A DNA stretch of 64,000 nucleotides from Microbacterium sp. W4I4. GTDB lineage: Bacteria; Actinomycetota; Actinomycetes; Actinomycetales; Microbacteriaceae. Location of the stretch: the NCBI RefSeq assembly GCF_030816235.1, contig NZ_JAUSXT010000001.1, positions 3,534,001 to 3,598,000 of the forward strand. The letters run 5' to 3'. Each line of letters opens with the position of its first letter. Position 1 is the stretch's first letter. Of the stretch, positions 55,062-64,000 are shown one piece after another. The notes under the pieces are model-generated. The model was not told where the DNA came from and made no database searches. It saw only the letters and a program-made list of their open reading frames with translations. Position numbers and translations under genes: made by a program.

Positions 55062-55985
55062 ATGTCGACTGTGAACGCTTATAGCCCGCAAGACCTCGCC
55101 ATCAAGGTCGGCAGCGGACTTCTCTCCTTCCCCGTTACGGCCTTCGCAGCAGACCTCAGCTTCGACGAGGCGCGCTATCGAGAGCACCTCGCGTACATGA
55201 GCAGCTATGACGTCGCTGGCCTCTTCGCGGCCGGCGGTACCGGCGAGTTCTTCTCCCTCAGCAACTCCGAGATCTCCGCGGTCGTCGCAGCCGCCGTGCA
55301 AGAGGTGGACGGAAAGCTGCCGGTGCTGGCTCCGGCCGGCGGATCTATGGCCAATGCCATCGAGCAGGCAGGCATTGCAGAGACGGCCGGCGCCGCCGGC
55401 ATCCTGCTGTTTCCGCCGTACCTCACTGAGGCGTCGCAGGACGGCCTCGCCGCTTACATCGAGGCGGTCTGCCGTGCCACGTCGCTCGGCGTCATCGTGT
55501 ACAGCCGCGCCAACATGGCTCTCGATGCCGACACGGTCGCCCGTGTGGCCGACCGGAACCCGAACCTGATCGGCTTCAAGGATGGCGTCGGCAGCCTCGA
55601 CCAGATGACCAAGATCTACACGAAGCTCGGCGATCGCCTGATCTACATCGGGGGCCTTCCGACTGCTGAGACATACGCTCTGCCGTATCTGGAGCTGGGC
55701 GTGACGACATATTCATCCGCCATGTTCAACTTCGTGCCCGAGTTCGCGCTTCGCTTCTATGCGGCGGTGCGAGCCAAGGATCACGAGTTCGTCTTCGCGG
55801 GACTTCGCGACTTCGTCCTTCCGTATCTGGAGATCCGCGACCGCAAGAAGGGCTACGCCGTGTCGATCGTCAAGGCGGGCCTGAACGTGACGGGGCGCAC
55901 GATCGGAAGTGTCCGTGCTCCTCTCACCGACCTCACGGCTGAAGAGAACGAGATGCTCCGCACGCTGATCAGTCGGGTCCAGTGA
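55062..55985 (+). CDS. kdgD: 5-dehydro-4-deoxyglucarate dehydratase (DapA/NAL family)
   Basis: A 307-aa class I aldolase-fold lyase that dehydrates and decarboxylates 5-keto-4-deoxyglucarate to 2,5-dioxopentanoate. The Schiff-base Lys173 is in [11 protein letters not shown], Tyr147 in GVIVYSRAN, the GTGE motif is at residues 59-62 and [19 protein letters not shown] is typical of the enzyme. [17 protein letters not shown] and [16 protein letters not shown] also match the kdgD branch rather than DapA. No glucarate dehydratase or oxoglutarate semialdehyde dehydrogenase is nearby. It opens the cassette after the LysR regulator. Confidence 0.88.
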   Translation: MSTVNAYSPQDLAIKVGSGLLSFPVTAFAADLSFDEARYREHLAYMSSYDVAGLFAAGGTGEFFSLSNSEISAVVAAAVQEVDGKLPVLAPAGGSMANAIEQAGIAETAGAAGILLFPPYLTEASQDGLAAYIEAVCRATSLGVIVYSRANMALDADTVARVADRNPNLIGFKDGVGSLDQMTKIYTKLGDRLIYIGGLPTAETYALPYLELGVTTYSSAMFNFVPEFALRFYAAVRAKDHEFVFAGLRDFVLPYLEIRDRKKGYAVSIVKAGLNVTGRTIGSVRAPLTDLTAEENEMLRTLISRVQ

Positions 55986-56013
55986 TCCCAGCCCACGCGC
56001 GTTGACACGCGCA

Positions 56014-56045
56014 CCGGGACGGCGCAACATCGTTCGCCGTCCCGG
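56014..56045 (+). terminator. stem-loop between kdgD and the ABC genes
   Basis: An 11-bp perfect stem (56014-56024 with 56035-56045) with a 10-nt loop and no U-tract lies 39 bp before the ATPase start. It may be an attenuator or an RNA-processing site that lowers or stabilises downstream mRNA. Confidence 0.5.
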
Positions 56046-56083
56046 CGCGCATTCGCCGAACAACCCACGAGCAGGAGAACGCC

Positions 56084-56863
<780 letters not shown>

Positions 56864-56909
56864 CTTTCATCACCCAAGGCACAACGTCACCACTACAACG
56901 AGGAGAAGC

Positions 56910-57806
56910 ATGTCGCAGAAGAAGATCAGTCTGTCAGTCGTCGGTCTCGCGGCGCTGGGCCTGGTGCTCAGCGCCTGTTCGACCGCCGTCCCCGGCGCGG
57001 AGTCGGACACGAAGCCGGCTGACGCCGTCGAGTTCCCCGTCTCGTCCAGCGTCGAGCTGGAAGGCAGCCCCACGTTCGAAGCCATGCAGGAGCGTGGAAA
57101 GATCATTCTCGGCGTGAAGGAAGATCAGCCCGGCTTCGGCATGCGCGATGCCGCCACGGGTGAGCGCTCAGGCTTCGACATTGATCTGGCTCGTTGGATC
57201 GCCGCGGAGCTCGGGTTCGGCGAGGACCGCATCGAGTACGTCACCATCCCCAGTCAGAGTCGTGAGCAATCGCTGACCAACGGCGATGCCGACCTGATCA
57301 TCGGGATGTACACGATCTCAGAAAAGCGCAAGGAGCTCGTCGGCTTCGCCGGTCCTTACATGACCAACGGCCAGAGCCTTCTGGTGCGTGCAGACAACAC
57401 CGATATCAAGGGGGAGGACGACATGGCCGGGCACAAGGTGTGCTCGATCACGGGTTCGACGCCCATTCAGTACGTCAAGCAGAACCACCCCGACGTCGAA
57501 ACCGTCGAATTCGACAACATGGCGCAGTGCGTGGACGCGCTGACCAGCAGCCAGGTCGACGCGGTCACCACGGATGAGGCGCTGCTCATCGGCTACACCA
57601 CGCTCGCACCGGACCAGCTCAAAGTGGTCGGGAAGCCTTTCACCCATGAAGGCTTCGGCATCGGAGTCTCCAAGACCGACGACGCGCTGCGCAAGTTCGT
57701 CAACGGGCTGCTCACCGAAGATTCAGATGTACTGCAGAAGATCTACGACGGCAACCTGGGCTCATCCGGTGTCGCGTTCCAAGCTGCAGAGGTCGACAAC
57801 TACTAA
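56910..57806 (+). CDS. glutamate-type solute-binding lipoprotein
   Basis: A 298-aa binding protein. The signal ends in LSAC with lipidated Cys23. The SBP family 3 domain starts FEAMQERGKIILGVKEDQPGF and contains SGFDIDLARWIA and GFAGPYMTNGQSLLVR. Arg in QSREQSLTNGDADLIIG and the Asp in TTDEALLIGYT are at positions that usually bind the alpha-amino and carboxylate groups. The ligand is therefore likely an amino acid or amino-acid-like compound. A stem-loop after the gene may raise its expression over the permeases. Confidence 0.92.
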   Translation: MSQKKISLSVVGLAALGLVLSACSTAVPGAESDTKPADAVEFPVSSSVELEGSPTFEAMQERGKIILGVKEDQPGFGMRDAATGERSGFDIDLARWIAAELGFGEDRIEYVTIPSQSREQSLTNGDADLIIGMYTISEKRKELVGFAGPYMTNGQSLLVRADNTDIKGEDDMAGHKVCSITGSTPIQYVKQNHPDVETVEFDNMAQCVDALTSSQVDAVTTDEALLIGYTTLAPDQLKVVGKPFTHEGFGIGVSKTDDALRKFVNGLLTEDSDVLQKIYDGNLGSSGVAFQAAEVDNY

Positions 57807-57821
57807 GAGTCGCCTCGAGCA

Positions 57822-57859
57822 GATCGGGGAGAGTGCCGTGAACGGCTCTCTCCCCGATC
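57822..57859 (+). terminator. stem-loop between the binding protein and permeases
   Basis: A 12-bp perfect stem (57822-57833 with 57848-57859) has an inner GCC/GGC helix and lacks a U-tract. It lies 16 bp after the binding-protein stop, a common arrangement for excess binding protein. Confidence 0.65.
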
Positions 57860-57890
57860 CCACCTGAAGCGCACAGATAGGAAAGCAGCC

Positions 57891-58535
57891 ATGCAGGTTC
57901 TCACAGACAACCTCGACCTGTTCGTCCTGGGATTCACGAACACCGGGATCATGTTCGTGATCTCTGCCGTGTTCGCTCTCCTTCTCGGAAGCGTCATCGG
58001 CATCCTGCGCATCTCACCGTCCGCTCCCATGAGAGCCGTAGGCACGGTGTATGTGAACACCCTGCGCAACACGCCTCTGGCTCTGCTCATGATGTTCTTC
58101 GCGCTCGGCTATCCGAAGCTCGGTCTGCCAGCACTGGACTACTTCACTCTGGCCACCGTCGCGCTCGTTCTCTATACCGCGAGTTACGTCGCGGAGGTGT
58201 TCCGCTCAGGCGTCAATTCGATCGACAAAGGGCAGACTGAAGCAGCCCGCGCCATCGGCCTCAGCTTCGGTCAGGTCATGTGGGTGGTGCTGCTTCCTCA
58301 GGCGTTCCGCAACGTCGTGCCACCACTCATGAGCGTCTTCATCGCGGCGCTGAAGAACACCACGGTCGCCAGCGGCTTCTCGGTCATGCAGGCCGGTGCC
58401 ATCTCGGCCAACATGTCCGAGCGCGGCGAGAACCTGCTCGTGACACTGCTCTGGGTCGCACTGTTCTTCTTCATCCTCGTCATGGGACTGGCTGCACTGC
58501 AACGCAAGTTCGAACGAAAGTGGGCGCAATCGTGA
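57891..58535 (+). CDS. polar amino acid ABC permease (GluC-like)
   Basis: A 214-aa permease with five predicted helices, of the HisM/GluC class. The family start is NLDLFVLGFTNTGIMFVIS, the scaffold segment NTLRNTPLALLMMFF, and the cytoplasmic EAA loop EAARAIGLSFGQVMWVVLLPQ, which docks on the ATPase. Its stop overlaps the start of the second permease by 4 nt (GTGA). Confidence 0.93.
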   Translation: MQVLTDNLDLFVLGFTNTGIMFVISAVFALLLGSVIGILRISPSAPMRAVGTVYVNTLRNTPLALLMMFFALGYPKLGLPALDYFTLATVALVLYTASYVAEVFRSGVNSIDKGQTEAARAIGLSFGQVMWVVLLPQAFRNVVPPLMSVFIAALKNTTVASGFSVMQAGAISANMSERGENLLVTLLWVALFFFILVMGLAALQRKFERKWAQS

Positions 58536-59380
58536 GCTACGCCACTCAGGAGCTCTTCGACGTTCCAGGACCCAAGGCTCGCCGTCGAAGCAATATCGCA
58601 GGCTTCATCACGGTCGCCATCGTCGTGCTGATCGTTGCGTTCATCGTCTACCAGCTCTATCGTTCGGGTCAGTTAGACGCCAGGAAATGGCAGACCTTCA
58701 CCTTTCCGATGGTTCAGCAGGAGATTCTGAGAACCACCATGTCGACGATGAACGCATTCATCGTCGGGGCGCTGCTCGCGCTCGGGCTGGGTGTGCTGCT
58801 CCTGTTGGGACGGCTATCACCTGTCAGATGGGTCACGGTCGCTTTCAGCTGGGTGACCGAGACGTTTCGGGCCATTCCGCTGCTCATCCTGATGATGCTG
58901 CTCTACTACGGCCTGCCGGTCATCGGCGCCACCTTCGTCACACCGTTCGTCGCGGTGGTCGGCGGCCTGATGATCTACAACGGATCCGTCTTCGCGGAGA
59001 TCTTCCGGGCGGGTATCCAGAGCCTGCCGAGCGGCCAGAGCGAGGCCGGATACGCCATCGGCCTCACCCGTGGGCAGGTGCTGAGGGTGATTCTGGCGCC
59101 GCAGGCGATCCGGAACATGCTGCCCACGATCATCTCGCAGCTGGTCGTCGCGCTGAAGGACACCGCGCTCGGCTTCATGGTGACCTATCCCGAGCTGCTG
59201 TATCTGGCCAAGTTCTACGGAACGCAGTTCCAATACGGCAGCCCCATCATCCCGGCCGCCATCGTCATGGGATCGATCTACATCGCACTGTGTCTGCTGA
59301 TGTCGTTCATCGCGGTGAGGGTGGAGAAGTGGTCGAGTTCCGACAGCAAGCGCACAAAGGAGATCCCGCAGTATGAGTGA
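58532..59380 (+). CDS. polar amino acid ABC permease (GluD-like)
   Basis: A 282-aa permease. The cytoplasmic N-terminus (FDVPGPKARRRS) and one extra N-terminal helix precede the BPD domain: TTMSTMNAFIVGALLALGLG, TFRAIPLLILMMLLYYGLP and the EAA loop SEAGYAIGLTRGQVLRVILAPQ. The N-terminal FDVPGP and Lys-rich C-terminus are also seen in GluD of corynebacteria. It starts at GTG 58532 in the overlap and its last codons overlap the aminotransferase start by 8 nt. Confidence 0.93.
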   Translation: MSYATQELFDVPGPKARRRSNIAGFITVAIVVLIVAFIVYQLYRSGQLDARKWQTFTFPMVQQEILRTTMSTMNAFIVGALLALGLGVLLLLGRLSPVRWVTVAFSWVTETFRAIPLLILMMLLYYGLPVIGATFVTPFVAVVGGLMIYNGSVFAEIFRAGIQSLPSGQSEAGYAIGLTRGQVLRVILAPQAIRNMLPTIISQLVVALKDTALGFMVTYPELLYLAKFYGTQFQYGSPIIPAAIVMGSIYIALCLLMSFIAVRVEKWSSSDSKRTKEIPQYE

Positions 59381-60626
59381 GCTCACCGTTTCCCGGCTTC
59401 TCGCATCCGTAACGGAGTCCGCACCGCAGGCCATCGACGCACTGGCGAAGAAGTACCGCGGTGAGGGACGTCCGGTCATCGCGTTCGGCGCCGGCGAGCC
59501 GGACTTCGACACCCCCGCATTCATCACCGAGGCTGCGAAGGCTGCCATCGATGACCCACACAATCACCACTACAGTGGCCCATCCGGTCTGCCGGAGCTT
59601 CGCGAGGCGGTCGCGGAGTACACCACTGCGTACGCGGGCAGTGTATTCACCGCCAACGAGGTCGCTATCGCCAATGGTGGCAAACAGGCGATCTACAACG
59701 CGCTGTCGGCCATCCTGAACCCTGGAGACGAGGTCTTGCTCCCCGCGCCGTACTGGACAAGCTATCCAGAGCAGGTGAAGCTCGCAGGCGGGATCACGGT
59801 GCCGGTGTCAACAGATGTCGACAGCGAGTACAAGACCACGGTCGCCGATCTGGAGCATGCGCGAACGAACCGCACCACCGCTCTGATCTTCACCTCGCCG
59901 TCGAATCCGACCGGCGCGGTGTACAGCGAAGACGAGATACGACGGATCGGCGAGTGGGCGGCCGAACATCGGATCTGGGTGATCTCGGACGAGATCTACC
60001 ACGACTTCGTCTACGAGGAGTCGCGATTCGTGTCAATCTCGCGGTTCCTGCCGCGGGAACAGCTCATCATCGTCAACGGGCTGGCGAAGAGCCACGTGCT
60101 GACGGGATGGCGGCTAGGCTGGATCGTCTCTACTGCGTCCGTCATCGATGCGGTCAAGAACTTCCAGTCGCACACAACCGGGAACGTCTCCAACATCTCG
60201 CAACGCGCAGCACTGGCGGCCATCCGGCACGGACAGGACTTTCCCGAGCAGATGCGCAACGTGTTCGACCGGCGTCGGCGCATCGCCTACGAGCTGATCA
60301 GGACGTTCGACAAGGTTCGTGTGTCGAATCCACGGGGCGCGTTCTACGTGTTCCCCGATGTTCGCGCTCTCCTCGACGGGACACTGCGACACGGTGGCGA
60401 ACCGGTCACGACCAGTCTGCAGCTTTCACGCCTGCTTCTCGAGGAGATCGATGTCGCGGTCGTGCCAGGCGAGGCGTTCGGCGCGCCCGGTCACCTTCGC
60501 TTCTCGTATGCGCTCGACGATGCCGCGCTGGTGGAGGGGTTGGAACGCATCCGCGACTTTCTCGCAGCCCGCTCGCATCCTGCGGGCTACGCCGCAGTGA
60601 GCTCGTCGGCGTCGAGGATCGTGTAG
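59373..60626 (+). CDS. class I/II PLP aminotransferase
   Basis: A 417-aa aspartate-aminotransferase-fold enzyme. FGAGEPDFDTPAFITEAA is the N-terminal signature, HHYSGPSGLPELREAVAEY the second, SPSNPTGAVYS the third, with SDEIYHDFVYE next. The PLP lysine is Lys239 in NGLAKSHVLTGWRLG. The substrate is probably the amino acid taken up by the ABC system. The last 13 codons run antisense to the helicase gene end (60587-60626), so the natural C-terminus may have been replaced at a recombination junction. It is the last gene of the cassette. Confidence 0.9.
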   Translation: MSELTVSRLLASVTESAPQAIDALAKKYRGEGRPVIAFGAGEPDFDTPAFITEAAKAAIDDPHNHHYSGPSGLPELREAVAEYTTAYAGSVFTANEVAIANGGKQAIYNALSAILNPGDEVLLPAPYWTSYPEQVKLAGGITVPVSTDVDSEYKTTVADLEHARTNRTTALIFTSPSNPTGAVYSEDEIRRIGEWAAEHRIWVISDEIYHDFVYEESRFVSISRFLPREQLIIVNGLAKSHVLTGWRLGWIVSTASVIDAVKNFQSHTTGNVSNISQRAALAAIRHGQDFPEQMRNVFDRRRRIAYELIRTFDKVRVSNPRGAFYVFPDVRALLDGTLRHGGEPVTTSLQLSRLLLEEIDVAVVPGEAFGAPGHLRFSYALDDAALVEGLERIRDFLAARSHPAGYAAVSSSASRIV

Positions 60627-62230
60627 CTGTAACCCTGCTCGGCGAGGAAGCGCTGCCGGTTCTGCGCGTAGTCCTGGTCGATCGTGTCGCGGGCGATCAG
60701 CGTGTAGAAGCTGGCGGTGTGATTCGACTGCTTCGGCCGCAGCAGTCGGCCCAGACGCTGAGCCTCCTCCTGGCGGGAGCCGAAGGACCCGGAGACCTGG
60801 ATCGCGACGGACGCCTCGGGCAGGTCGACGGAGAAGTTCGCGACCTTCGAGACGACGAGCAGCGAGATCTCGCCCTCGCGGAACTGCCGGTACAGCTCCT
60901 CGCGCTCGTCGACCGGCGTGGCGCCGGTGATCTGCGGGGCGTTCAGGGCCTCGGACAGCACCTGGAGCTGGTCGAGGTACTGTCCGATCACGAGGATGCG
61001 CTCATCGGGATGCTTGTCGATCAGCTCCCGCACGGCCTCGATCTTCGCAGGGGCGGATGCCGCGAGCCGGTAGCGCTCGTCATCGCTGGCCGCCGCGTAC
61101 TCCAGACGGTCGCCCGGCGGCAGATCCACGCGCACCTCGAAGCAGGCGGCAGGGGAGATGAAGCCCTGCGCCTCGATCTGCTTCCAGGGGGCGTCGAACC
61201 TCTTCGGGCCGATCAGGCTGAACACGTCGCCCTCACGGCCGTCCTCGCGGACCAGGGTGGCGGTCAGTCCGATGCGACGCCGGGCCTGCAGGTCGGCGGT
61301 GAGCTTGAACACCGGGGCGGGCAGCAGATGCACCTCGTCGTAGACGATGAGGCCCCAGTCCAGGGCATCCAGCAGTGCGAGGTGCGCGTACTCGCCCTTC
61401 CGCTTCGCCGTGAGGATCTGGTAGGTGGCGATCGTGACGGGCTTGACCTCCTTGGCCTGCCCGGAGTACTCGCCGATCTCCTCGGCCGTCAGCGATGTGC
61501 GCCGGATCAGCTCATCGCGCCACTGCCGAGCAGAGACGGTGTTGGTCACCAGGATCAGCGTGGTCGTTCCGGTGGCGGCCATCGCGCCGGCGCCGACGAT
61601 CGTCTTGCCGGCGCCGCAGGGGAGCACGACGACTCCCGATCCCTCGCGGGCGAACGCGTCGACGGCTTCGTGCTGGTACGGGCGCATCGCCCAGCCATCC
61701 TCGGCGAGGGCGATCTCGTGCGGGGTTCCCGGGGTGTAGCCGGCGAGATCCTCCGCCGGCCAGCCGATCTTCAGCAGCTCCTGCTTGATCTGTCCGCGCG
61801 CCCACGCGTCGATCGCATAGGTGTCGGGGTTGGGATGGCCGATGAGCAGCGGCTGGATGCGCTTGTTGCCGGCGACCTGGGTCAGCACCGCCGGGTCGCT
61901 GGAGCGCAGCATCAGCACGCCCTCATCATCGCGCTCGATCACCAGACGCCCATAACGGTTCACGGTCTCTCGCAGGTCCACGGCCACCGAGGGCGGCACG
62001 GGGAAGCGCGACCAGCGCTCGAGGGTCTCGAGCATGTCATCGGCGGTGTGCCCGGCCGCGCGCGCGTTCCACAGACCGAGACGGGTGATGCGGTAGGTGT
62101 GGATGTGCTCCGGTGCTCGCTCGAGCTCGGCGAAGATCGCCAGCTCATGCCGCGCGGACTCCGCGTCGGCGTGCGCGACCTCCAGAAGCACGGTGCGGTC
62201 GCTTTGGACGATCAGAGGGCCATCAGACAT
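60587..62230 (-). CDS. XPB/Rad25-type DNA repair helicase
   Basis: A 547-aa SF2 helicase of the archaeal/actinobacterial XPB class (Ercc3 in mycobacteria). An N-terminal damage-recognition-like domain (about 1-180), Walker A LPCGAGKTIVGAG, DEVH in IVYDEVHLLPAP, SAT-like LTATLVRED, and the second RecA domain with QVSGSFGSRQEEAQRLGRLLRPK. The start at 62230 is chosen: the frame to 62353 reads poorly conserved Arg-rich sequence. It forms a pair with the upstream Helicase_C_3 protein. Confidence 0.93.
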   Translation of the reverse strand: MSDGPLIVQSDRTVLLEVAHADAESARHELAIFAELERAPEHIHTYRITRLGLWNARAAGHTADDMLETLERWSRFPVPPSVAVDLRETVNRYGRLVIERDDEGVLMLRSSDPAVLTQVAGNKRIQPLLIGHPNPDTYAIDAWARGQIKQELLKIGWPAEDLAGYTPGTPHEIALAEDGWAMRPYQHEAVDAFAREGSGVVVLPCGAGKTIVGAGAMAATGTTTLILVTNTVSARQWRDELIRRTSLTAEEIGEYSGQAKEVKPVTIATYQILTAKRKGEYAHLALLDALDWGLIVYDEVHLLPAPVFKLTADLQARRRIGLTATLVREDGREGDVFSLIGPKRFDAPWKQIEAQGFISPAACFEVRVDLPPGDRLEYAAASDDERYRLAASAPAKIEAVRELIDKHPDERILVIGQYLDQLQVLSEALNAPQITGATPVDEREELYRQFREGEISLLVVSKVANFSVDLPEASVAIQVSGSFGSRQEEAQRLGRLLRPKQSNHTASFYTLIARDTIDQDYAQNRQRFLAEQGYSYTILDADELTAA

Positions 62231-62294
62231 AGCTGACCAGTCTACCGGCCGCGCGTCCCGGAGGGCGTGGCGGCGCACCATCGCGGGGAAGCGC

Positions 62295-63980
62295 TCAGCT
62301 CTCCAGCACGCGGACCGAACGGATGCTGCGCACCGGAAGGGTGCGTTCGACATCGGCGGCGCGGTCCCGACCTCTCAGCCGGCCGCCGCCCATGCCGGAG
62401 GCCTCCAGCGTCAGCTCGCGGCTGGATCCGTCGGGCATCGCGACCTCGACGAGCACCACGGCGCGGGCGCGCACGGCGGTCTCGAGCTCGCGATCCAGCC
62501 ATGCGGCATCCGCGTCCGGGCCCTGCCTGGACCGCAGACGCGCGATGAGGGCGGCGTGCGAGGTCGAGACGGGGTGCGGCTCGGGCGCCAGGCGCCTGCG
62601 TCGGGCCGAGACCGTCGCGCCGTCGCGGTCCACGAGCGTCGCCGGGTATCGAGCATCCGTCAGCGCCCAGGCCACCGTCTCGGCGCTGACGCGCGAGGCC
62701 AGCTGCGCGCCCTGGCGCACCAGGCCCATCGGTCGAAGGTTCCGATCGACCTCGATCGCCTCGAGGAGGTTCTCATCGGCACTGGACACGGAGGTCCCGC
62801 CCGTGGCGTCAGGTCCGACGCGAACGAGTCCGTGTCGCGCCGCGGTCTGGGCGACGAGATATTCGAGCGGCTGAGGCACTCCGGTCAGCGACACCTCGTG
62901 CAGGAACGCCAGGATGCCGGACTCGGTCTCGCCGTCGACGAGTGCGCGGGAGATCGACTCCGCGGTGAACCGGTATGACGACGCCTGGGCCGCGGACTCA
63001 TGCTCGCTCATCGCGCGCAGCCGATTGTCCAGAGCGGGCTGCAGCGGGCCGGGCGCGATCGCGGTCAGGTCGTTCTGCAGGAAGATGCGGTCGACCTCGG
63101 TCGGCAGCAGCGACTCCAGTGCGGAGGTGTCCACCGGTTCCCCGCGGCGCAATGGCGTGGCCCACCGCGGCTCGGTGTCGTCGTCGGCGCGCAGTCCGAG
63201 CAGCCGGGCGAGTGCGACGAGGTTCTGCGCCCGTGCCGGCCACGACGTGCTCCAGGGGAATGCGTCGTGCCATTCGGCGACCGGTACCCAGCCCGCATTC
63301 GACCGGATGCCGTCAGGCAGCGCATCGCGGAACGAATCGGCCACGTGCGCCCAGCGCACCGCGAACGGATCGGCGAGCCAGTCCTCCGCCCGTGCCGCGA
63401 CGCGCAGCTCGCGGTCCACGGCGCGTGCCAGGCCCGAGATCTCGGCGATCTCGCGCAGCTGGTCGGGGTCACTGGTGGTGGACAGTCGCCGTCGCTCGCC
63501 GGCGCTCAGCGCCCCGGTCGCGACCAGAGCGAGGGGCGTCGAGCGTGCGGCCAGCAGTAGATCCGCCAGGTCGCCGATCGTGGTGAAAGCGCGCTCGGCG
63601 CACCGTGCGGACGCCGCCTCGGAGGACGGGGACTCCTCGACGGCGGATGCCTCGGAGATCGCGGGCCGCGACGTCACCAGGTCGGCCACCGGGGGAAGCA
63701 CGCGTCCGTCGCCATCGACGAACCCTCGCGACGCAAGTGCGGTCAGGGCGTCGGCATCCGCGTTGCCCTGTACGGCATCGCGCAGGTGCTGGGCTTCGGT
63801 GCGCGTCAGCGCGGCGAGTCCGCGTTCGATGGACCCGGATTCCAGCAGCGCCTCCGCCGCATCGAAGAAGTCTTCCCAGTCGGCATCCGTCCGCACGGAG
63901 CGGGCACGCAGCAGCTCTTCGAGCTGCGCATCGCTCGCCGCGGCGAGTCGATCGGCCAGCGGGCGTGCGTGAGTGCTCAT
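62295..63980 (-). CDS. Helicase_C_3 domain protein (XPB partner)
   Basis: A 561-aa protein encoded just upstream of the XPB helicase on the same strand, 64 bp apart. The N-terminal helical region (LADRLAAASDAQLEELLRAR) and C-terminal Helicase_C_3-type part (LVDRDGATVSARRRRLAP, DRAADVERTLPVRSIRSVR) have no Walker motifs. In mycobacteria the same pair is Rv0861c-Rv0862c. It is probably an accessory to the helicase; no activity is known. The start is ATG 63980. Confidence 0.85.
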   Translation of the reverse strand: MSTHARPLADRLAAASDAQLEELLRARSVRTDADWEDFFDAAEALLESGSIERGLAALTRTEAQHLRDAVQGNADADALTALASRGFVDGDGRVLPPVADLVTSRPAISEASAVEESPSSEAASARCAERAFTTIGDLADLLLAARSTPLALVATGALSAGERRRLSTTSDPDQLREIAEISGLARAVDRELRVAARAEDWLADPFAVRWAHVADSFRDALPDGIRSNAGWVPVAEWHDAFPWSTSWPARAQNLVALARLLGLRADDDTEPRWATPLRRGEPVDTSALESLLPTEVDRIFLQNDLTAIAPGPLQPALDNRLRAMSEHESAAQASSYRFTAESISRALVDGETESGILAFLHEVSLTGVPQPLEYLVAQTAARHGLVRVGPDATGGTSVSSADENLLEAIEVDRNLRPMGLVRQGAQLASRVSAETVAWALTDARYPATLVDRDGATVSARRRRLAPEPHPVSTSHAALIARLRSRQGPDADAAWLDRELETAVRARAVVLVEVAMPDGSSRELTLEASGMGGGRLRGRDRAADVERTLPVRSIRSVRVLES

Positions 63981-63984
63981 CGGA

Positions 63985-64000
63985 TCAGCGGCGCTTGTCC
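63985..64000 (-). CDS. last codons of an upstream minus-strand gene (partial)
   Basis: Reading leftward from the window edge, GAC AAG CGC CGC TGA gives DKRR and a stop 4 bp before the Helicase_C_3 start. The tight spacing suggests a coupled upstream gene, most of which lies outside the window. The identity cannot be told. Confidence 0.3.

Overview
The window is high-GC chromosomal DNA from an actinobacterium, most likely Microbacteriaceae and probably Microbacterium or a close relative. The evidence is family content and gene order: CarD-LpqE-IspDF-CysS-RlmB, SenX3/RegX3/PhoU, a SigK/RskA/FAS1 module, an XPB helicase with its Helicase_C_3 partner, lone GroEL with CIRCE sites, DUF3263 plus LytR_C, DUF4032, and GTG starts with 4-nt stop/start overlaps. 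Several blocks keep the gene order I recall from Mycobacterium tuberculosis. I see no rRNA, CRISPR array, insertion sequence, phage or plasmid function.

Layout. 0-5.7 kb: topA (5' end outside the window), tmk, holB and a secreted TAP-like lipoprotein hydrolase. 5.8-17.7 kb: tRNA-Thr(CGT); a sodium:solute symporter with a 45-aa small partner; pncA; DUF1697, YigZ and SDR genes; a divergent pair of small Cys-cluster proteins; a beta-lactamase-like hydrolase; an AraC/DJ-1 regulator; a quinone-oxidoreductase-like enzyme; tRNA-Lys; and the divergent fasciclin / sigK-rskA module. 17.9-34.9 kb: pabC, pstSCAB, a NUDIX-SixA fusion, ppk, glnR, a nitrobindin-like protein, a YgfZ-like protein, an APH-like kinase, a methyltransferase, gpmA, phoU and senX3-regX3. 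This is a phosphate/nitrogen homeostasis region, and tandem 11-bp PHO-box-like repeats lie upstream of pstS. 35-43 kb: lpqE-like, carD, ispDF, cysS, rlmB, a Rossmann protein, DUF4032 and an MsiK/UgpC-type ATPase with a structured leader. 43-53.9 kb: a cysteine-less DsbA-fold membrane protein, tRNA-Thr(TGT), nitroreductase-msrB, DUF2332, DUF3263, a LytR_C protein, groEL behind two CIRCE-like operators, a WXG100 protein, a second two-component system, a TetR/epoxide-hydrolase-like pair and a zinc-ribbon mini-protein.

54.0-60.6 kb is a one-strand cassette: a LysR regulator, 5-dehydro-4-deoxyglucarate dehydratase, a four-gene polar amino acid ABC transporter and a class I aminotransferase. It differs from its surroundings in composition, is poor in a DNA word that is abundant elsewhere in the window, and its last gene runs 40 bp antisense into the following helicase gene. 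I read it as an acquired catabolic cassette with an unresolved substrate; it is the best candidate here for an undescribed pathway. 60.6-64 kb: the XPB helicase and its Helicase_C_3 partner, then the last codons of another gene.

A second unusual signal is global. The word GGATGC and its complement GCATCC are strongly over-represented on both strands, and within genes they are made with otherwise disfavoured codons (GAT before GCN, GCA before TCC). That points to selection or mutation acting on the DNA word rather than on the proteins.
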